Of a stretch of 33,672 nucleotides of DNA, positions 17,754 to 24,623 are shown one piece after another. Within the stretch, counting starts at the first letter, position 1, and every line of letters begins with the position of its first letter. Below the pieces are notes generated by a model, which saw only the letters and a program-made list of their open reading frames with translations, had not been told where the DNA came from and made no database searches. The DNA is from a virus, in the IMG/VR virus record IMGVR_UViG_3300043395_002153, positions 1 to 33,672 of that record; one strand, given 5' to 3'. The position numbers were made by a program, and so were the translations under genes.

Positions 17754-17781
17754 AAAAAAGGCCCAGCTTCCGCTGGGCCTT
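17754..17781 (-). terminator. Rho-independent terminator after the capsid operon
   Basis: Perfect eight-base-pair stem GGCCCAGC / GCTGGGCC with a four-base loop, followed on the minus strand by six T. Flanking A/T pairs extend the stem. It lies 29 bases after the stop of the 256-residue gene and should end capsid transcripts. It is the clearest terminator in the window. Confidence 0.9.
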
Positions 17782-17810
17782 GCACTTGACACCCACTGGT
17801 TGTGGCCAGT

Positions 17811-18581
17811 TCAGCCAGTGTAGCCGCTGTATTTGGCGCCAGGAAGGATCAGCGCATCGAGGCTGGGCACCTCATCCTCGACCAGATAGCAGACCTCAGC
17901 GATGAGGTAGCAGCCGCCGAGGAAGGTGGAGCCCAGTCCGCCCTTGTCAGCCCACAGCTTGAAGGTGAGTTCAGCAGTGGTGGTGACAGCGGTGGGGACG
18001 CTGTTGCTCCGGGAGTCGGCATCGAAGTCGCCGCGGCTCGACACCGTCAGCGCACCGGTGTGGGCGCCGGTGGCGGCGATGGCACCACTGTCGCCGGGAG
18101 CGGCAGTGGGATCGGTGGCCTTGGCCTCGAGCCACAGCTTGGCGCCAGCATTGGCCAGCACGCCGGAAGCCTCAGGGGCATTGGCATCCTTGGCGCCGGA
18201 GCTGAAGTAGCCGGGCTGGTTCTGCACGCGGGGGACGCGCAGGCCAACCCGATACAGGCTGGCGCCAGCCGGGACGATCAGGCCCTTGACGTCAGCGCGG
18301 GGCTTGTCATCACCACGGGTGTCAGGCGAGCCGATCGTGATGTCGTAGCCGACCACGCCGGCGCCGGTGCCGGGAGCGGCAGGGAGAGCGCCCTGGACGT
18401 GGACAAAGCCGACCTTGTGAACAGCGATGGCGCCGGGCATGTAGAGCACACCCTGCTGCTGACGATCGTGGGGATCGCCGACGGCACGCTTGTTCTTGGT
18501 GAAGTCCGCGTTGGGCAGCGGCCAGGCATTGATGCCCGCAACCCAGTTCCCCGGATAGATTTTCTTGTAAGTCTCAGCCAT
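17811..18581 (-). CDS. Capsid-associated structural protein, 256 aa
   Basis: ATG 18581 with GAGGA nine bases upstream, 37 bases after the capsid gene stop and before the terminator, so it is co-transcribed with the capsid gene. Predicted mainly beta: KKIYPGNWVAGINAW at the start, GVLYMPGAIAVHKVGFVHV, GLIVPAGASLYRVGLRVPRV, and a final TFLGGCYLIAEVCYLVEDE. Large amounts would be expected from this position. Likely a head decoration protein or second shell protein paired with the capsid; the family is not recognised. Confidence 0.75.
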   Translation of the reverse strand: MAETYKKIYPGNWVAGINAWPLPNADFTKNKRAVGDPHDRQQQGVLYMPGAIAVHKVGFVHVQGALPAAPGTGAGVVGYDITIGSPDTRGDDKPRADVKGLIVPAGASLYRVGLRVPRVQNQPGYFSSGAKDANAPEASGVLANAGAKLWLEAKATDPTAAPGDSGAIAATGAHTGALTVSSRGDFDADSRSNSVPTAVTTTAELTFKLWADKGGLGSTFLGGCYLIAEVCYLVEDEVPSLDALILPGAKYSGYTG

Positions 18582-18618
18582 GGAAGTTGGTCCTCGTGAG
18601 TGTTAGAAACGCCTCCTA

Positions 18619-19794
18619 TCAGGGAGTGGTGTAGATGAACGAATGGGCCACCGTGGTGAAGTCCATGTTCAGCGTCTCGAAGCCGGCGAACAGGCTCCAG
18701 ATCAGAATGACGAAGCGCGAGAAATCGTCGTTCGAGCTGATCAAAACCTGGGCGTTGTTGCCGCCGATGCCGATACCGATCGCCTGAGGACCGAAGAAGA
18801 TCCCGCAAGCAGCACGGCTGGACTTGGCGGTGGTGCCGGTGAAGCCCTTGGCGCCTTTGATCGCCACGTTGTACTTGTACTCGGGCATGTTGGTGGTCTC
18901 GAAGAACCGCACACCCTCGAACAGGAAGCCGGTAGGCATCGACGGGGCGCCGCCCACGAAGCCGGCCTGGCCATAGGCAGGGCCGCCGCCGAGGTAGTTG
19001 ATGGCGTTCGGCTGCAGGAAAGGCTGCATCGGATTGACTTGCCCAAGACCGCTGTAGCGAGCGATCTCACGGAAGTCGGAGTCCTGACGCATGTGCATCA
19101 TGAACTCGGGGTCAACCAGGGCGCGGTAGTAGCCATCCTGGAAGGTGGGGACGTTGCGCGAACGCATGTCCTTGACGACGGTGAGCAGATCCTCCTTGAC
19201 GGAGAACTTGGCGTTGTCGTTGCCGCCAGCGACGCTGACGTCATAACCAGGAGCGGCCAGTTCGGCTTCGCTCAGGCCGCCGGGGAAGTAGTAACCACCC
19301 TGCTCATTATCGGCCTTGCCGCGGGAATAGGACTTGTAGAGTTCATTGATGAACACACGATCCCGCCAGCGGCGATAATCGTCGAGAAGAGTTAGACTTC
19401 CGATCGATTGATGGAAGACTCCAAGATTACCCGTATCGATCAGCAATCGCTGAGCGGTCATCAGGTTTTCCCGGCTCACCTTGAAGGTGGAAGGCTGATC
19501 CGGTTCGGTGGCATCGGCGGGTCCGGTATATTCCTTCAAAGTCACCAAGACCTTCTGCTTGGTGATGTTGCGGGACGACGCCGTGCCGATGGTTTGATCA
19601 GGAGTCCGCTCGCGAGATTCCTTGGAACCAGGAGCGCCCCAGTAGGAATAGCGGTCGAGCTGAACAGTCTGTCCCGGCATCTTCGAGAAGTCGTGCACCA
19701 CGACGGGCTCGATTGCCAGCTCCGCGACGTATGTCGGGTGGGGGCGATAAAGCTCAGCCCCGAGCAGCTTGGGAAAATCGGAATCAATCCACAA
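18619..19794 (-). CDS. Major capsid protein, 391 aa
   Basis: The start is TTG 19794, with AGGAGG 11 bases upstream (19806-19811); there is no in-frame ATG nearby. Size, order (downstream of terminase, portal and scaffold) and content fit an HK97-fold major capsid protein. Residues 1-80 make an N-terminal arm (WIDSDFPKLLGAELYRP). A long helix region (RENLMTAQRLLIDTGNLG, DDYRRWRDRVFINELYKSYS) is followed by a domain with YYRALVDPEFMMHMRQDSDFRE, a segment style shared with N4 gp56-type capsids, and a hydrophobic beta end (NDDFSRFVILIWSLFAGFE). The subfamily is tentative. It heads a two-gene operon ending at the terminator. Confidence 0.85.
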   Translation of the reverse strand: MWIDSDFPKLLGAELYRPHPTYVAELAIEPVVVHDFSKMPGQTVQLDRYSYWGAPGSKESRERTPDQTIGTASSRNITKQKVLVTLKEYTGPADATEPDQPSTFKVSRENLMTAQRLLIDTGNLGVFHQSIGSLTLLDDYRRWRDRVFINELYKSYSRGKADNEQGGYYFPGGLSEAELAAPGYDVSVAGGNDNAKFSVKEDLLTVVKDMRSRNVPTFQDGYYRALVDPEFMMHMRQDSDFREIARYSGLGQVNPMQPFLQPNAINYLGGGPAYGQAGFVGGAPSMPTGFLFEGVRFFETTNMPEYKYNVAIKGAKGFTGTTAKSSRAACGIFFGPQAIGIGIGGNNAQVLISSNDDFSRFVILIWSLFAGFETLNMDFTTVAHSFIYTTP

Positions 19795-19805
19795 AGCAGT
19801 TAGCG

Positions 19806-19811
19806 CCTCCT
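19806..19811 (-). promoter_or_regulatory. AGGAGG ribosome site supporting the TTG start of the capsid gene
   Basis: A full Shine-Dalgarno core 11 bases before TTG 19794, the strongest ribosome site in this block, as expected for the most abundant virion protein. Confidence 0.7.
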
Positions 19812-19866
19812 GCGCGAAATCAACGGTGGATCAAGCGGAAGCCTGGGGCTGTGCTTGTGGTGAGAA

Positions 19867-19876
19867 GGTATATACC
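19867..19876. promoter_or_regulatory. GGTATATACC palindrome in the divergent capsid/LAGLIDADG control region
   Basis: The 113-base gap 19795-19907 lies between the divergently read capsid gene (minus) and LAGLIDADG gene (plus). The perfect ten-base palindrome merges a plus-strand ATACCCTG (19872-19879) and a minus-strand ATACCTTC (19864-19871), so both directions could be controlled from one site. The minus copy is 69 bases from the capsid TTG, the plus copy 28 bases from ATG 19908. Promoter or operator function is inferred. Confidence 0.58.
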
Positions 19877-19879
19877 CTG
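19872..19879 (+). promoter_or_regulatory. ATACCCTG element before the plus-strand LAGLIDADG gene
   Basis: A perfect copy in plus orientation, 28 bases before the only plus-strand gene. That the element turns with the gene argues that it acts on the downstream gene and is not a random feature of minus-strand composition. Confidence 0.65.
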
Positions 19880-19907
19880 TCGCCTGTGTAAGAAGAACTC
19901 CCTCCCC

Positions 19908-20711
19908 ATGAGCCAGCAGCGCGTCGTCCTCAACCCAGTGGAGGCCGCGGCCTTGACCCGTCTTGTCCTGGCCTACTGCCTTGGCCGTGGTTCGCTCTGC
20001 CTGTGCAGCCGGACCTACAGCCTGCAGCTGCATCAGCCGCGGGCGAACATGGATTACACCCACTACCAGTGGCGCAGGCTGCGGCAGTTCCTGTCCAACA
20101 CCAAGGCCCCCCGCTACGTCCCTGTCAAGGGCGGCGACAGCCGGGCCGGGCAGTGGCGGCTGCGGGTGAGCAGCAAGTATTTCGAGACGGCGTTCAAGCT
20201 GCTCTACCCGGATCGCTGCCAGGTGAGCGCCGCGGTACTTGAGCTGCTGGGTGCGGAAGCGATCGCCGCCATCTGGGCCGATCGCGGGCGGATCATGGTG
20301 ACGCGCGGCCGCAACTACTGCACCGGCCGGCTCAACCTCTCACGCTTCACCTTCGAGGAGGCGGAGCTGATCGCGCAGTGGATCAGCCGCCTCACCGGCA
20401 GTGGCTCGACGCTGCATCACGGGCCCCGATCCTTCGATGCTCCGATGCTCTACTTCGACCCGGAGGCGACCGCCACCTTGATGCAGGCGGTGGGTGACAC
20501 CTGGATGGCGCAGGCGCCGTGCCTGGAGAAGAAGTTCAAGCTGCCCACCTCCCGGCGGGTGCTGCTGCCACGGGAGACGCTGGCAGCTGAATTGCTGATG
20601 CCGCCTCCCACCGTGAAGAGCGGCTCAGCGCTGCTCAAACGCAACCGCCGCATTCCCTCGATGCCGCGGCCGAATGATCCACCGGTTCTTAGAACGATGG
20701 CAGCTGAATGA
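19908..20711 (+). CDS. LAGLIDADG-family protein with both catalytic acids replaced by Arg, 267 aa
   Basis: The only plus-strand gene. The layout matches single-chain LAGLIDADG homing endonucleases: first motif LVLAYCLGRG (19-28) with SL after it; WRLRVSSKYFETAFKLLYP (83-101); second motif IAAIWADRG (119-127); then RLNLSRFTFEEAELIAQWI (141-159); and a closing KKFKLP. In active enzymes the residue before the final Gly of each motif is Asp or Glu and binds the metal. Here it is R27 and R126. The frame and DNA-contacting strands look intact, so cleavage is probably lost and DNA binding kept. It runs against the genes around it and overlaps the lysozyme 3' end by 23 bases. It may be a degraded endonuclease or a regulator. 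Confidence 0.83.
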   Translation: MSQQRVVLNPVEAAALTRLVLAYCLGRGSLCLCSRTYSLQLHQPRANMDYTHYQWRRLRQFLSNTKAPRYVPVKGGDSRAGQWRLRVSSKYFETAFKLLYPDRCQVSAAVLELLGAEAIAAIWADRGRIMVTRGRNYCTGRLNLSRFTFEEAELIAQWISRLTGSGSTLHHGPRSFDAPMLYFDPEATATLMQAVGDTWMAQAPCLEKKFKLPTSRRVLLPRETLAAELLMPPPTVKSGSALLKRNRRIPSMPRPNDPPVLRTMAAE

Positions 20712-21507
20712 GCGACTGCAGCCGCTCGAGGTAGCTGCGTGGCGGCGAGCCGGCCATCCGCTGGCCGGTGGAGCCGGCGGGCTTCGTGCCAGGGCGGCGA
20801 ATGAAGGGATCAGGGGTAGAGAGCATGTCAAGGCCGCGCTGCAGAGCACCCATCACGGGATTGCTACCAGCAGCGCCGATGGCACCACCGGCATTGATGC
20901 TTGGCATGCCGCCGCCATAGGCCGGTGGGACGAAGAGGTTGCCGAGGCTGCCGATCAGACCGCCACCACCCGTGGCCCCGCCACCGCCTGTGGGTGGCTT
21001 GGTGGTGGGCGCCGCGGTGTTGCCCGGGTTCGGCGCCTGCCCTGCCGCGCCGACGCGACCACTGAAGAACCCAAGCAGATCCTTCTGCGACTTCACCGGC
21101 TGGCCGTAGTAGCTCTTGCCTGCAGCCGTCGGCAATGACGCCCATTCCGGCGCCAGGCGTGCCAGACCCTCCGTCGTCATCGGCTTGGTCGTGTCCACCC
21201 CCCGCTGCTGCATCAGGTAGAGCGCGGCGCGATCCTGGTTCTCCGGCGTCATCCGGCCATCCAGACCCAGGGCCTTGTTGGCGGCGGCCCAGGTGTCTGG
21301 CATGAACTGGTAGCGGCCCGCAGCAGCAGAGCTGTAGCCGCCGCTGTGGATCACCTGATTGGGATGACCCTTGCTCGTGTCCAGTTCACCCTGGTAGCCG
21401 AACATCGTCCGGTAGCCCTTGAGGCCACCATCGCCATAGGTGCCTTCCGCGTGGGCGACGGTGTCAAGCCAGGCCCGCTGCGTGGGGCTGATCGGTGACT
21501 GGGGCAT
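20689..21507 (-). CDS. Virion-associated lytic transglycosylase, GH104/lambda R-like, 272 aa
   Basis: Residues 10-150 match the lambda R-type (GH104) lysozyme fold: AHAEGTYG with the likely catalytic Glu21, YRTMFGYQGEL, GHPN, then SSAAAGRYQFMPDTW, and QDRAALYLMQQRG. Such enzymes cleave the glycan strands of peptidoglycan. There is no signal peptide. A Gly/Pro/Ala/Thr-rich tail (about 155-272, with TGGGGATGGGG) makes it longer than lambda R. No holin is adjacent, and it sits between head genes. It is therefore more likely carried in the virion to help DNA entry than a lysis enzyme. ATG 21507 follows the upstream stop by four bases. Confidence 0.85.
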   Translation of the reverse strand: MPQSPISPTQRAWLDTVAHAEGTYGDGGLKGYRTMFGYQGELDTSKGHPNQVIHSGGYSSAAAGRYQFMPDTWAAANKALGLDGRMTPENQDRAALYLMQQRGVDTTKPMTTEGLARLAPEWASLPTAAGKSYYGQPVKSQKDLLGFFSGRVGAAGQAPNPGNTAAPTTKPPTGGGGATGGGGLIGSLGNLFVPPAYGGGMPSINAGGAIGAAGSNPVMGALQRGLDMLSTPDPFIRRPGTKPAGSTGQRMAGSPPRSYLERLQSLIQLPSF

Positions 21508-21511
21508 GGCT

Positions 21512-22090
21512 TCAGAGCGGGATGGTGTTCTGATCGGTGGGCGTCGTCAGCTGCTGCACGGCCGCCAGGAAGGCCGGCACGCCGACACCGACGGCGGCCA
21601 GGCCCGCCAGGCCCTGCTCCGCCATGTGGGCCTGACCTGCATCGATCGTGTGGCCGAACACCTCCTGGCCCTGCAGGCCGCGGCGCACATGCCCGCCAAG
21701 CGGTGCCTGCCAGAACTGTGTGGCCATCCGGCTGCGGCCCTTGGCGTCCAGCGGATTGTTGAGGTACTGCTGGCCGTACTGATAGGCGTCATTCACAACG
21801 CCCTGTCGCTGGGCCGTTTTGACAGCGCGAGCGGATTGGTGGATGAGTGACGGGCCTTCGCCAGTGCCATGGTCGTAGACCATGTCACCCCAGTCACGCG
21901 CAGGGGCAGAAGGAGGAGGCGGTGGTGCGCCCTGGTTCCAGGACGCCACAAGGCTTTCGTGATCTGCGAAATCCTCCACAGGGATGTCATCGGCCTGAGA
22001 AGTCAGCCGATGAATTTCCTCGGCAGAAGGCATCCGCCGGCCCGTGGCGGGATCAACCATGCGGCCTTGGCGGCGAACTTGACGTTGCAC
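21512..22090 (-). CDS. Unrecognised virion-region protein with hydrophobic C-terminus, 192 aa
   Basis: Starts at GTG 22090, just after the upstream stop; ATG 22060 (MVDPATGRRMPSAEE) is an equally plausible start. A Pro-rich segment (GAPPPPPSAPARDW) splits an acidic N-terminal part from a helical region, and near the end is a Gly/Ala hydrophobic stretch (GLAGLAAVGVGVPAFLAAV) able to span or insert into a membrane. It belongs to a series of small proteins between scaffold and capsid genes. The likely role is an internal or ejected virion protein; no family is recognised. Confidence 0.68.
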   Translation of the reverse strand: MQRQVRRQGRMVDPATGRRMPSAEEIHRLTSQADDIPVEDFADHESLVASWNQGAPPPPPSAPARDWGDMVYDHGTGEGPSLIHQSARAVKTAQRQGVVNDAYQYGQQYLNNPLDAKGRSRMATQFWQAPLGGHVRRGLQGQEVFGHTIDAGQAHMAEQGLAGLAAVGVGVPAFLAAVQQLTTPTDQNTIPL

Positions 22091-22096
22091 GGGTTC

Positions 22097-22717
22097 TCAG
22101 CGAAGGAACATGCTGTTGCCGCTGGCGATGTTCCCCGCCAGGTTGTCCAGTGCGGCAAGACCCTGCGGCGACATCACCGACTGGCGGTAACGGGCCGAGA
22201 ACTCCTGCGCATTGACGAAGTCGCTGGTGGTGTCACGACCACCGGCCTGGGCCATCTGCTGCTGCATCAACCGCTGCTGCCCCAGTCCCTGCTGCACCAT
22301 CTGCGGTTGCGCCACCGCATCCACCAGCGTCTGAGCGCCGTGAATTTCAGTCTGCAACTGCTGGCCACTGCGATCGGTGCCCATCTGCGCTTGGCGCTGC
22401 AGCATCTGCTGCGGGCTGTCCATCGTCTGCGTCCGCACGGCAGCGCGGGTGGCCATCACTCCCAGCTTGGTGGGATCACCCACCGAACCGGCTGCCTCGA
22501 GATCACCAGGATCGACCGGGCGGGCAAGGGGCTGCACCTGCGCCGAGAAGCCGGGGCGAGCCGGCGTGCCCTGCGCGTGCAGGTTGTCGCCGGCCACCTG
22601 GGCCAGGGCCGGCAGATCGTTGGAAAGGTGGGACATCATCTGCCCGGTGGGAGGCGGCACCTCCTGCGGACGATGGCCGGGGCGAAGGCCACCGGGAGCA
22701 GCGAAGCGGATCGGCAT
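22097..22717 (-). CDS. Gln-rich helical unknown protein, 206 aa
   Basis: ATG 22717, 25 bases after the upstream stop; a divergent TCACCCTG sequence lies only 10 bases before the start and may be a decayed element. The N-terminal part is Pro/Gly-rich. Residues 95-160 are rich in Gln and Met (QQMLQRQAQMG, MVQQGLGQQRLMQQQMAQ) and predicted helical, perhaps a coiled coil. The C-terminus is ordered (FSARYRQSVMSPQGLAALD). This composition resembles scaffolding or internal head proteins; no family is recognised. Confidence 0.68.
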   Translation of the reverse strand: MPIRFAAPGGLRPGHRPQEVPPPTGQMMSHLSNDLPALAQVAGDNLHAQGTPARPGFSAQVQPLARPVDPGDLEAAGSVGDPTKLGVMATRAAVRTQTMDSPQQMLQRQAQMGTDRSGQQLQTEIHGAQTLVDAVAQPQMVQQGLGQQRLMQQQMAQAGGRDTTSDFVNAQEFSARYRQSVMSPQGLAALDNLAGNIASGNSMFLR

Positions 22718-22742
22718 GACAGAAATGCAGGGTGAGGTGGCG

Positions 22743-23504
22743 TCAGTAGGCGTTCATGGCCTGGACGGTGGAGGCATAGGCCACTGGATCGGCCTGCTGC
22801 TGGCCCTTGGCCATCAGGTGATACGCCAGGCCTGCCGCGGCCGCAGTGCCAAGGCCGGTGGCTGCCAGGCCCCAGCGGGGCATGCCGCCCAGCACCGGGA
22901 TGTTTCGCAGCTCCTCCGCACTGGCACTCCACCAGTCGTCGGCTTCCCCTTTCACCGCCGGCGAGGCTTCTGGATTGGCAGCAGGGGATTGCGGTGGAGC
23001 TTCCGGCGGCTTGCCGATCGGTGCTGGATCGGGGGAAGGGGAGAAGCCGAAATACGGGCCCAGTTCAGCCCGCATCGCCTCATCCTTCTTCATCCGATCC
23101 ATCAGCCTCTCGACCGATTCCATGCGCTGGAAGCGGGCTTGCGAGCTGACGTTCTGCTGCGCCTGCAGCTGAGCCAGTAGGGCCTCATCATCCAGGCCGC
23201 CGCCGGCCTCGCGCAGTTGCGCCAGGCTTGCGGCCACCTGTTCATCCGTGGGTTTCTGCCCTTTCGCCAGCCCGCGTTGCACCAGGCCGGCGGCGACATC
23301 ATTGAGGGTTGCCTTCTTGGTGGCCCACACCACATGATCGCTCTTGTCATCGGGACTTGGCACCATCACGGTGTCGTTCCCGAAGGCGGCTGTCGTTACC
23401 CAGCGATCGCCAATGGTGCTGTCGCCGACGCCGTACCTCTCCAGCAACTTCCGCGCCGCGTGTTCACGCTGCGCGGGTGTCTTGGCTGCAGCCGTCCGCG
23501 CCAT
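22743..23504 (-). CDS. Unknown protein with C-terminal membrane-like segment, 253 aa
   Basis: ATG 23504 has a GGAGGG ribosome site overlapping the scaffold gene stop, so the two are coupled. Residues 1-50 are basic (AKTPAQREHAARKLLERYG), 85-150 helical with Gln/Asp/Arg (RFQRMESVERLMDRMKKDEAM), 155-185 a Pro-rich linker, and about 208-230 a Gly/Ala hydrophobic stretch (WGLAATGLGTAAAAGLAYHLM). One membrane-inserting helix at the end again suggests an internal protein delivered with DNA. No known family. Confidence 0.7.
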   Translation of the reverse strand: MARTAAAKTPAQREHAARKLLERYGVGDSTIGDRWVTTAAFGNDTVMVPSPDDKSDHVVWATKKATLNDVAAGLVQRGLAKGQKPTDEQVAASLAQLREAGGGLDDEALLAQLQAQQNVSSQARFQRMESVERLMDRMKKDEAMRAELGPYFGFSPSPDPAPIGKPPEAPPQSPAANPEASPAVKGEADDWWSASAEELRNIPVLGGMPRWGLAATGLGTAAAAGLAYHLMAKGQQQADPVAYASTVQAMNAY

Positions 23505-23507
23505 GGC

Positions 23508-24623
23508 TCAACCCTCCATGAACAGCATCTTGGTGCGGATGCTCTCGGGATCCGCCTGCGCCAGCACCTTCCAGGCGTCCTGGGGTGCGACATCCATCAC
23601 CTGGGAGAACTGACTCCAGACGTTGCCGTTGCCGGCCATGCGGGGTGCACCGCCGGGCTGGGGCATCGACATCTGCGGCCGCTGGAAGGACGGCTGGGCC
23701 ACGGCATCCATGCGGGGGTTGCCGGCGGCAGGCATCAGCGGACCGTCCTGCTGGATCATCCCCTCAGCCAGCGCACGCTGCGCTTGCTCAGCCGGAGTCT
23801 CGACGGGGTAGGGCCCGTTGGGCCCGAAGAACTCCTTGGTGTAATCCGCCAGCCGATCCGGATCGGTGAGGATCGCCAGCATCGCTTCGCGATCCGCAGT
23901 GGCCGCGGCCAGCACATCCTGCACTTGCGTGATGTACTGATGCTGCTGCTGGATGGCCGCAGATTGCTGCTGCTGATGGCCCAGGGATTCAAGCAGGGCG
24001 TCTTCCACCTGGCAGGAATAGGTGTTGAGCTTGAACGGTGCCTCAGGCCCGAAGTGGCTCAGAACCTCCAGGGATTCGTTGGAGATGTTGTCGAGGTAGT
24101 TGTCACCGCGCTGAGGAGCGGCGGCCTGCTGGGCGGCGGCTTGCAGCCCTGCTGCTTGCTGTTGAGCTGCGGCCTGGTACTGCTGCTGCAGCGTCTGATT
24201 CGCCGCCTGCGCTGCCAGGTACTGAACGTCCGCCGCCGACAATCCCTGCGTTGGTTGGGGCGAGTAAGTCGGGGCTGCCGAGCCCACCTGCGGGGCCTGG
24301 ACCCAGTTGGCCACCTGACCCTGCGTCAGGCCGGAGGGGGTCGAAATTGAGGGAGCCGCCCACCCCTGGTAGGCCTGTTGAGGCGTCGGTGCGCCGACCA
24401 GCTGATTGAACGCCTGTTGCCATTGCGCCGGACTGGCTTGCGCCGAATCCCAGCTGCCCGGTGTAGGAGCCGCCGCCGGCTGTCCAGGCATCGGAGAGGT
24501 AACCGGCGAAGGCATCGCGGCGGCGGGCGGCGCGACGTTGCTCCAGCTCGGTTGGCTCGCCACGGGAGGCGCGTAGGCGATCGGCGTCTGAGAGGGTTGG
24601 GGGCTGACTTGCTGGGTCGACAT
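23508..24623 (-). CDS. Putative scaffolding protein, overlapping the portal gene, 371 aa
   Basis: ATG 24623 lies inside the portal gene, whose frame continues to 24103, so about 520 bases are open in two frames. Residues 1-172 are Pro/Gln/Ala-rich with AQWQQAFNQLVG and ALQ-type repeats (YLAAQAANQTLQQQYQAA). Past the overlap the protein is more regular: GDNYLDNISNESLEVLSHFG, helical LLESLGHQQQQ, and FGPNGPYPVETPAEQAQRAL. Order (portal, this gene, small proteins, capsid) and Gln/Ala helices fit a scaffold. A later start would shorten the overlap, but no clear ribosome site favours one. Confidence 0.74.
   Translation of the reverse strand: MSTQQVSPQPSQTPIAYAPPVASQPSWSNVAPPAAAMPSPVTSPMPGQPAAAPTPGSWDSAQASPAQWQQAFNQLVGAPTPQQAYQGWAAPSISTPSGLTQGQVANWVQAPQVGSAAPTYSPQPTQGLSAADVQYLAAQAANQTLQQQYQAAAQQQAAGLQAAAQQAAAPQRGDNYLDNISNESLEVLSHFGPEAPFKLNTYSCQVEDALLESLGHQQQQSAAIQQQHQYITQVQDVLAAATADREAMLAILTDPDRLADYTKEFFGPNGPYPVETPAEQAQRALAEGMIQQDGPLMPAAGNPRMDAVAQPSFQRPQMSMPQPGGAPRMAGNGNVWSQFSQVMDVAPQDAWKVLAQADPESIRTKMLFMEG

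Noticed and set aside
17702-17785. Upstream extension of the helix-hairpin-helix gene to GTG 17785
   Set aside because: Would encode the terminator hairpin and an element; the extra residues look like a translated hairpin.
22728-22735. Minus-strand TCACCCTG before the 206-residue gene
   Set aside because: Two mismatches and only 10 bases to the start; too weak to count as an element.
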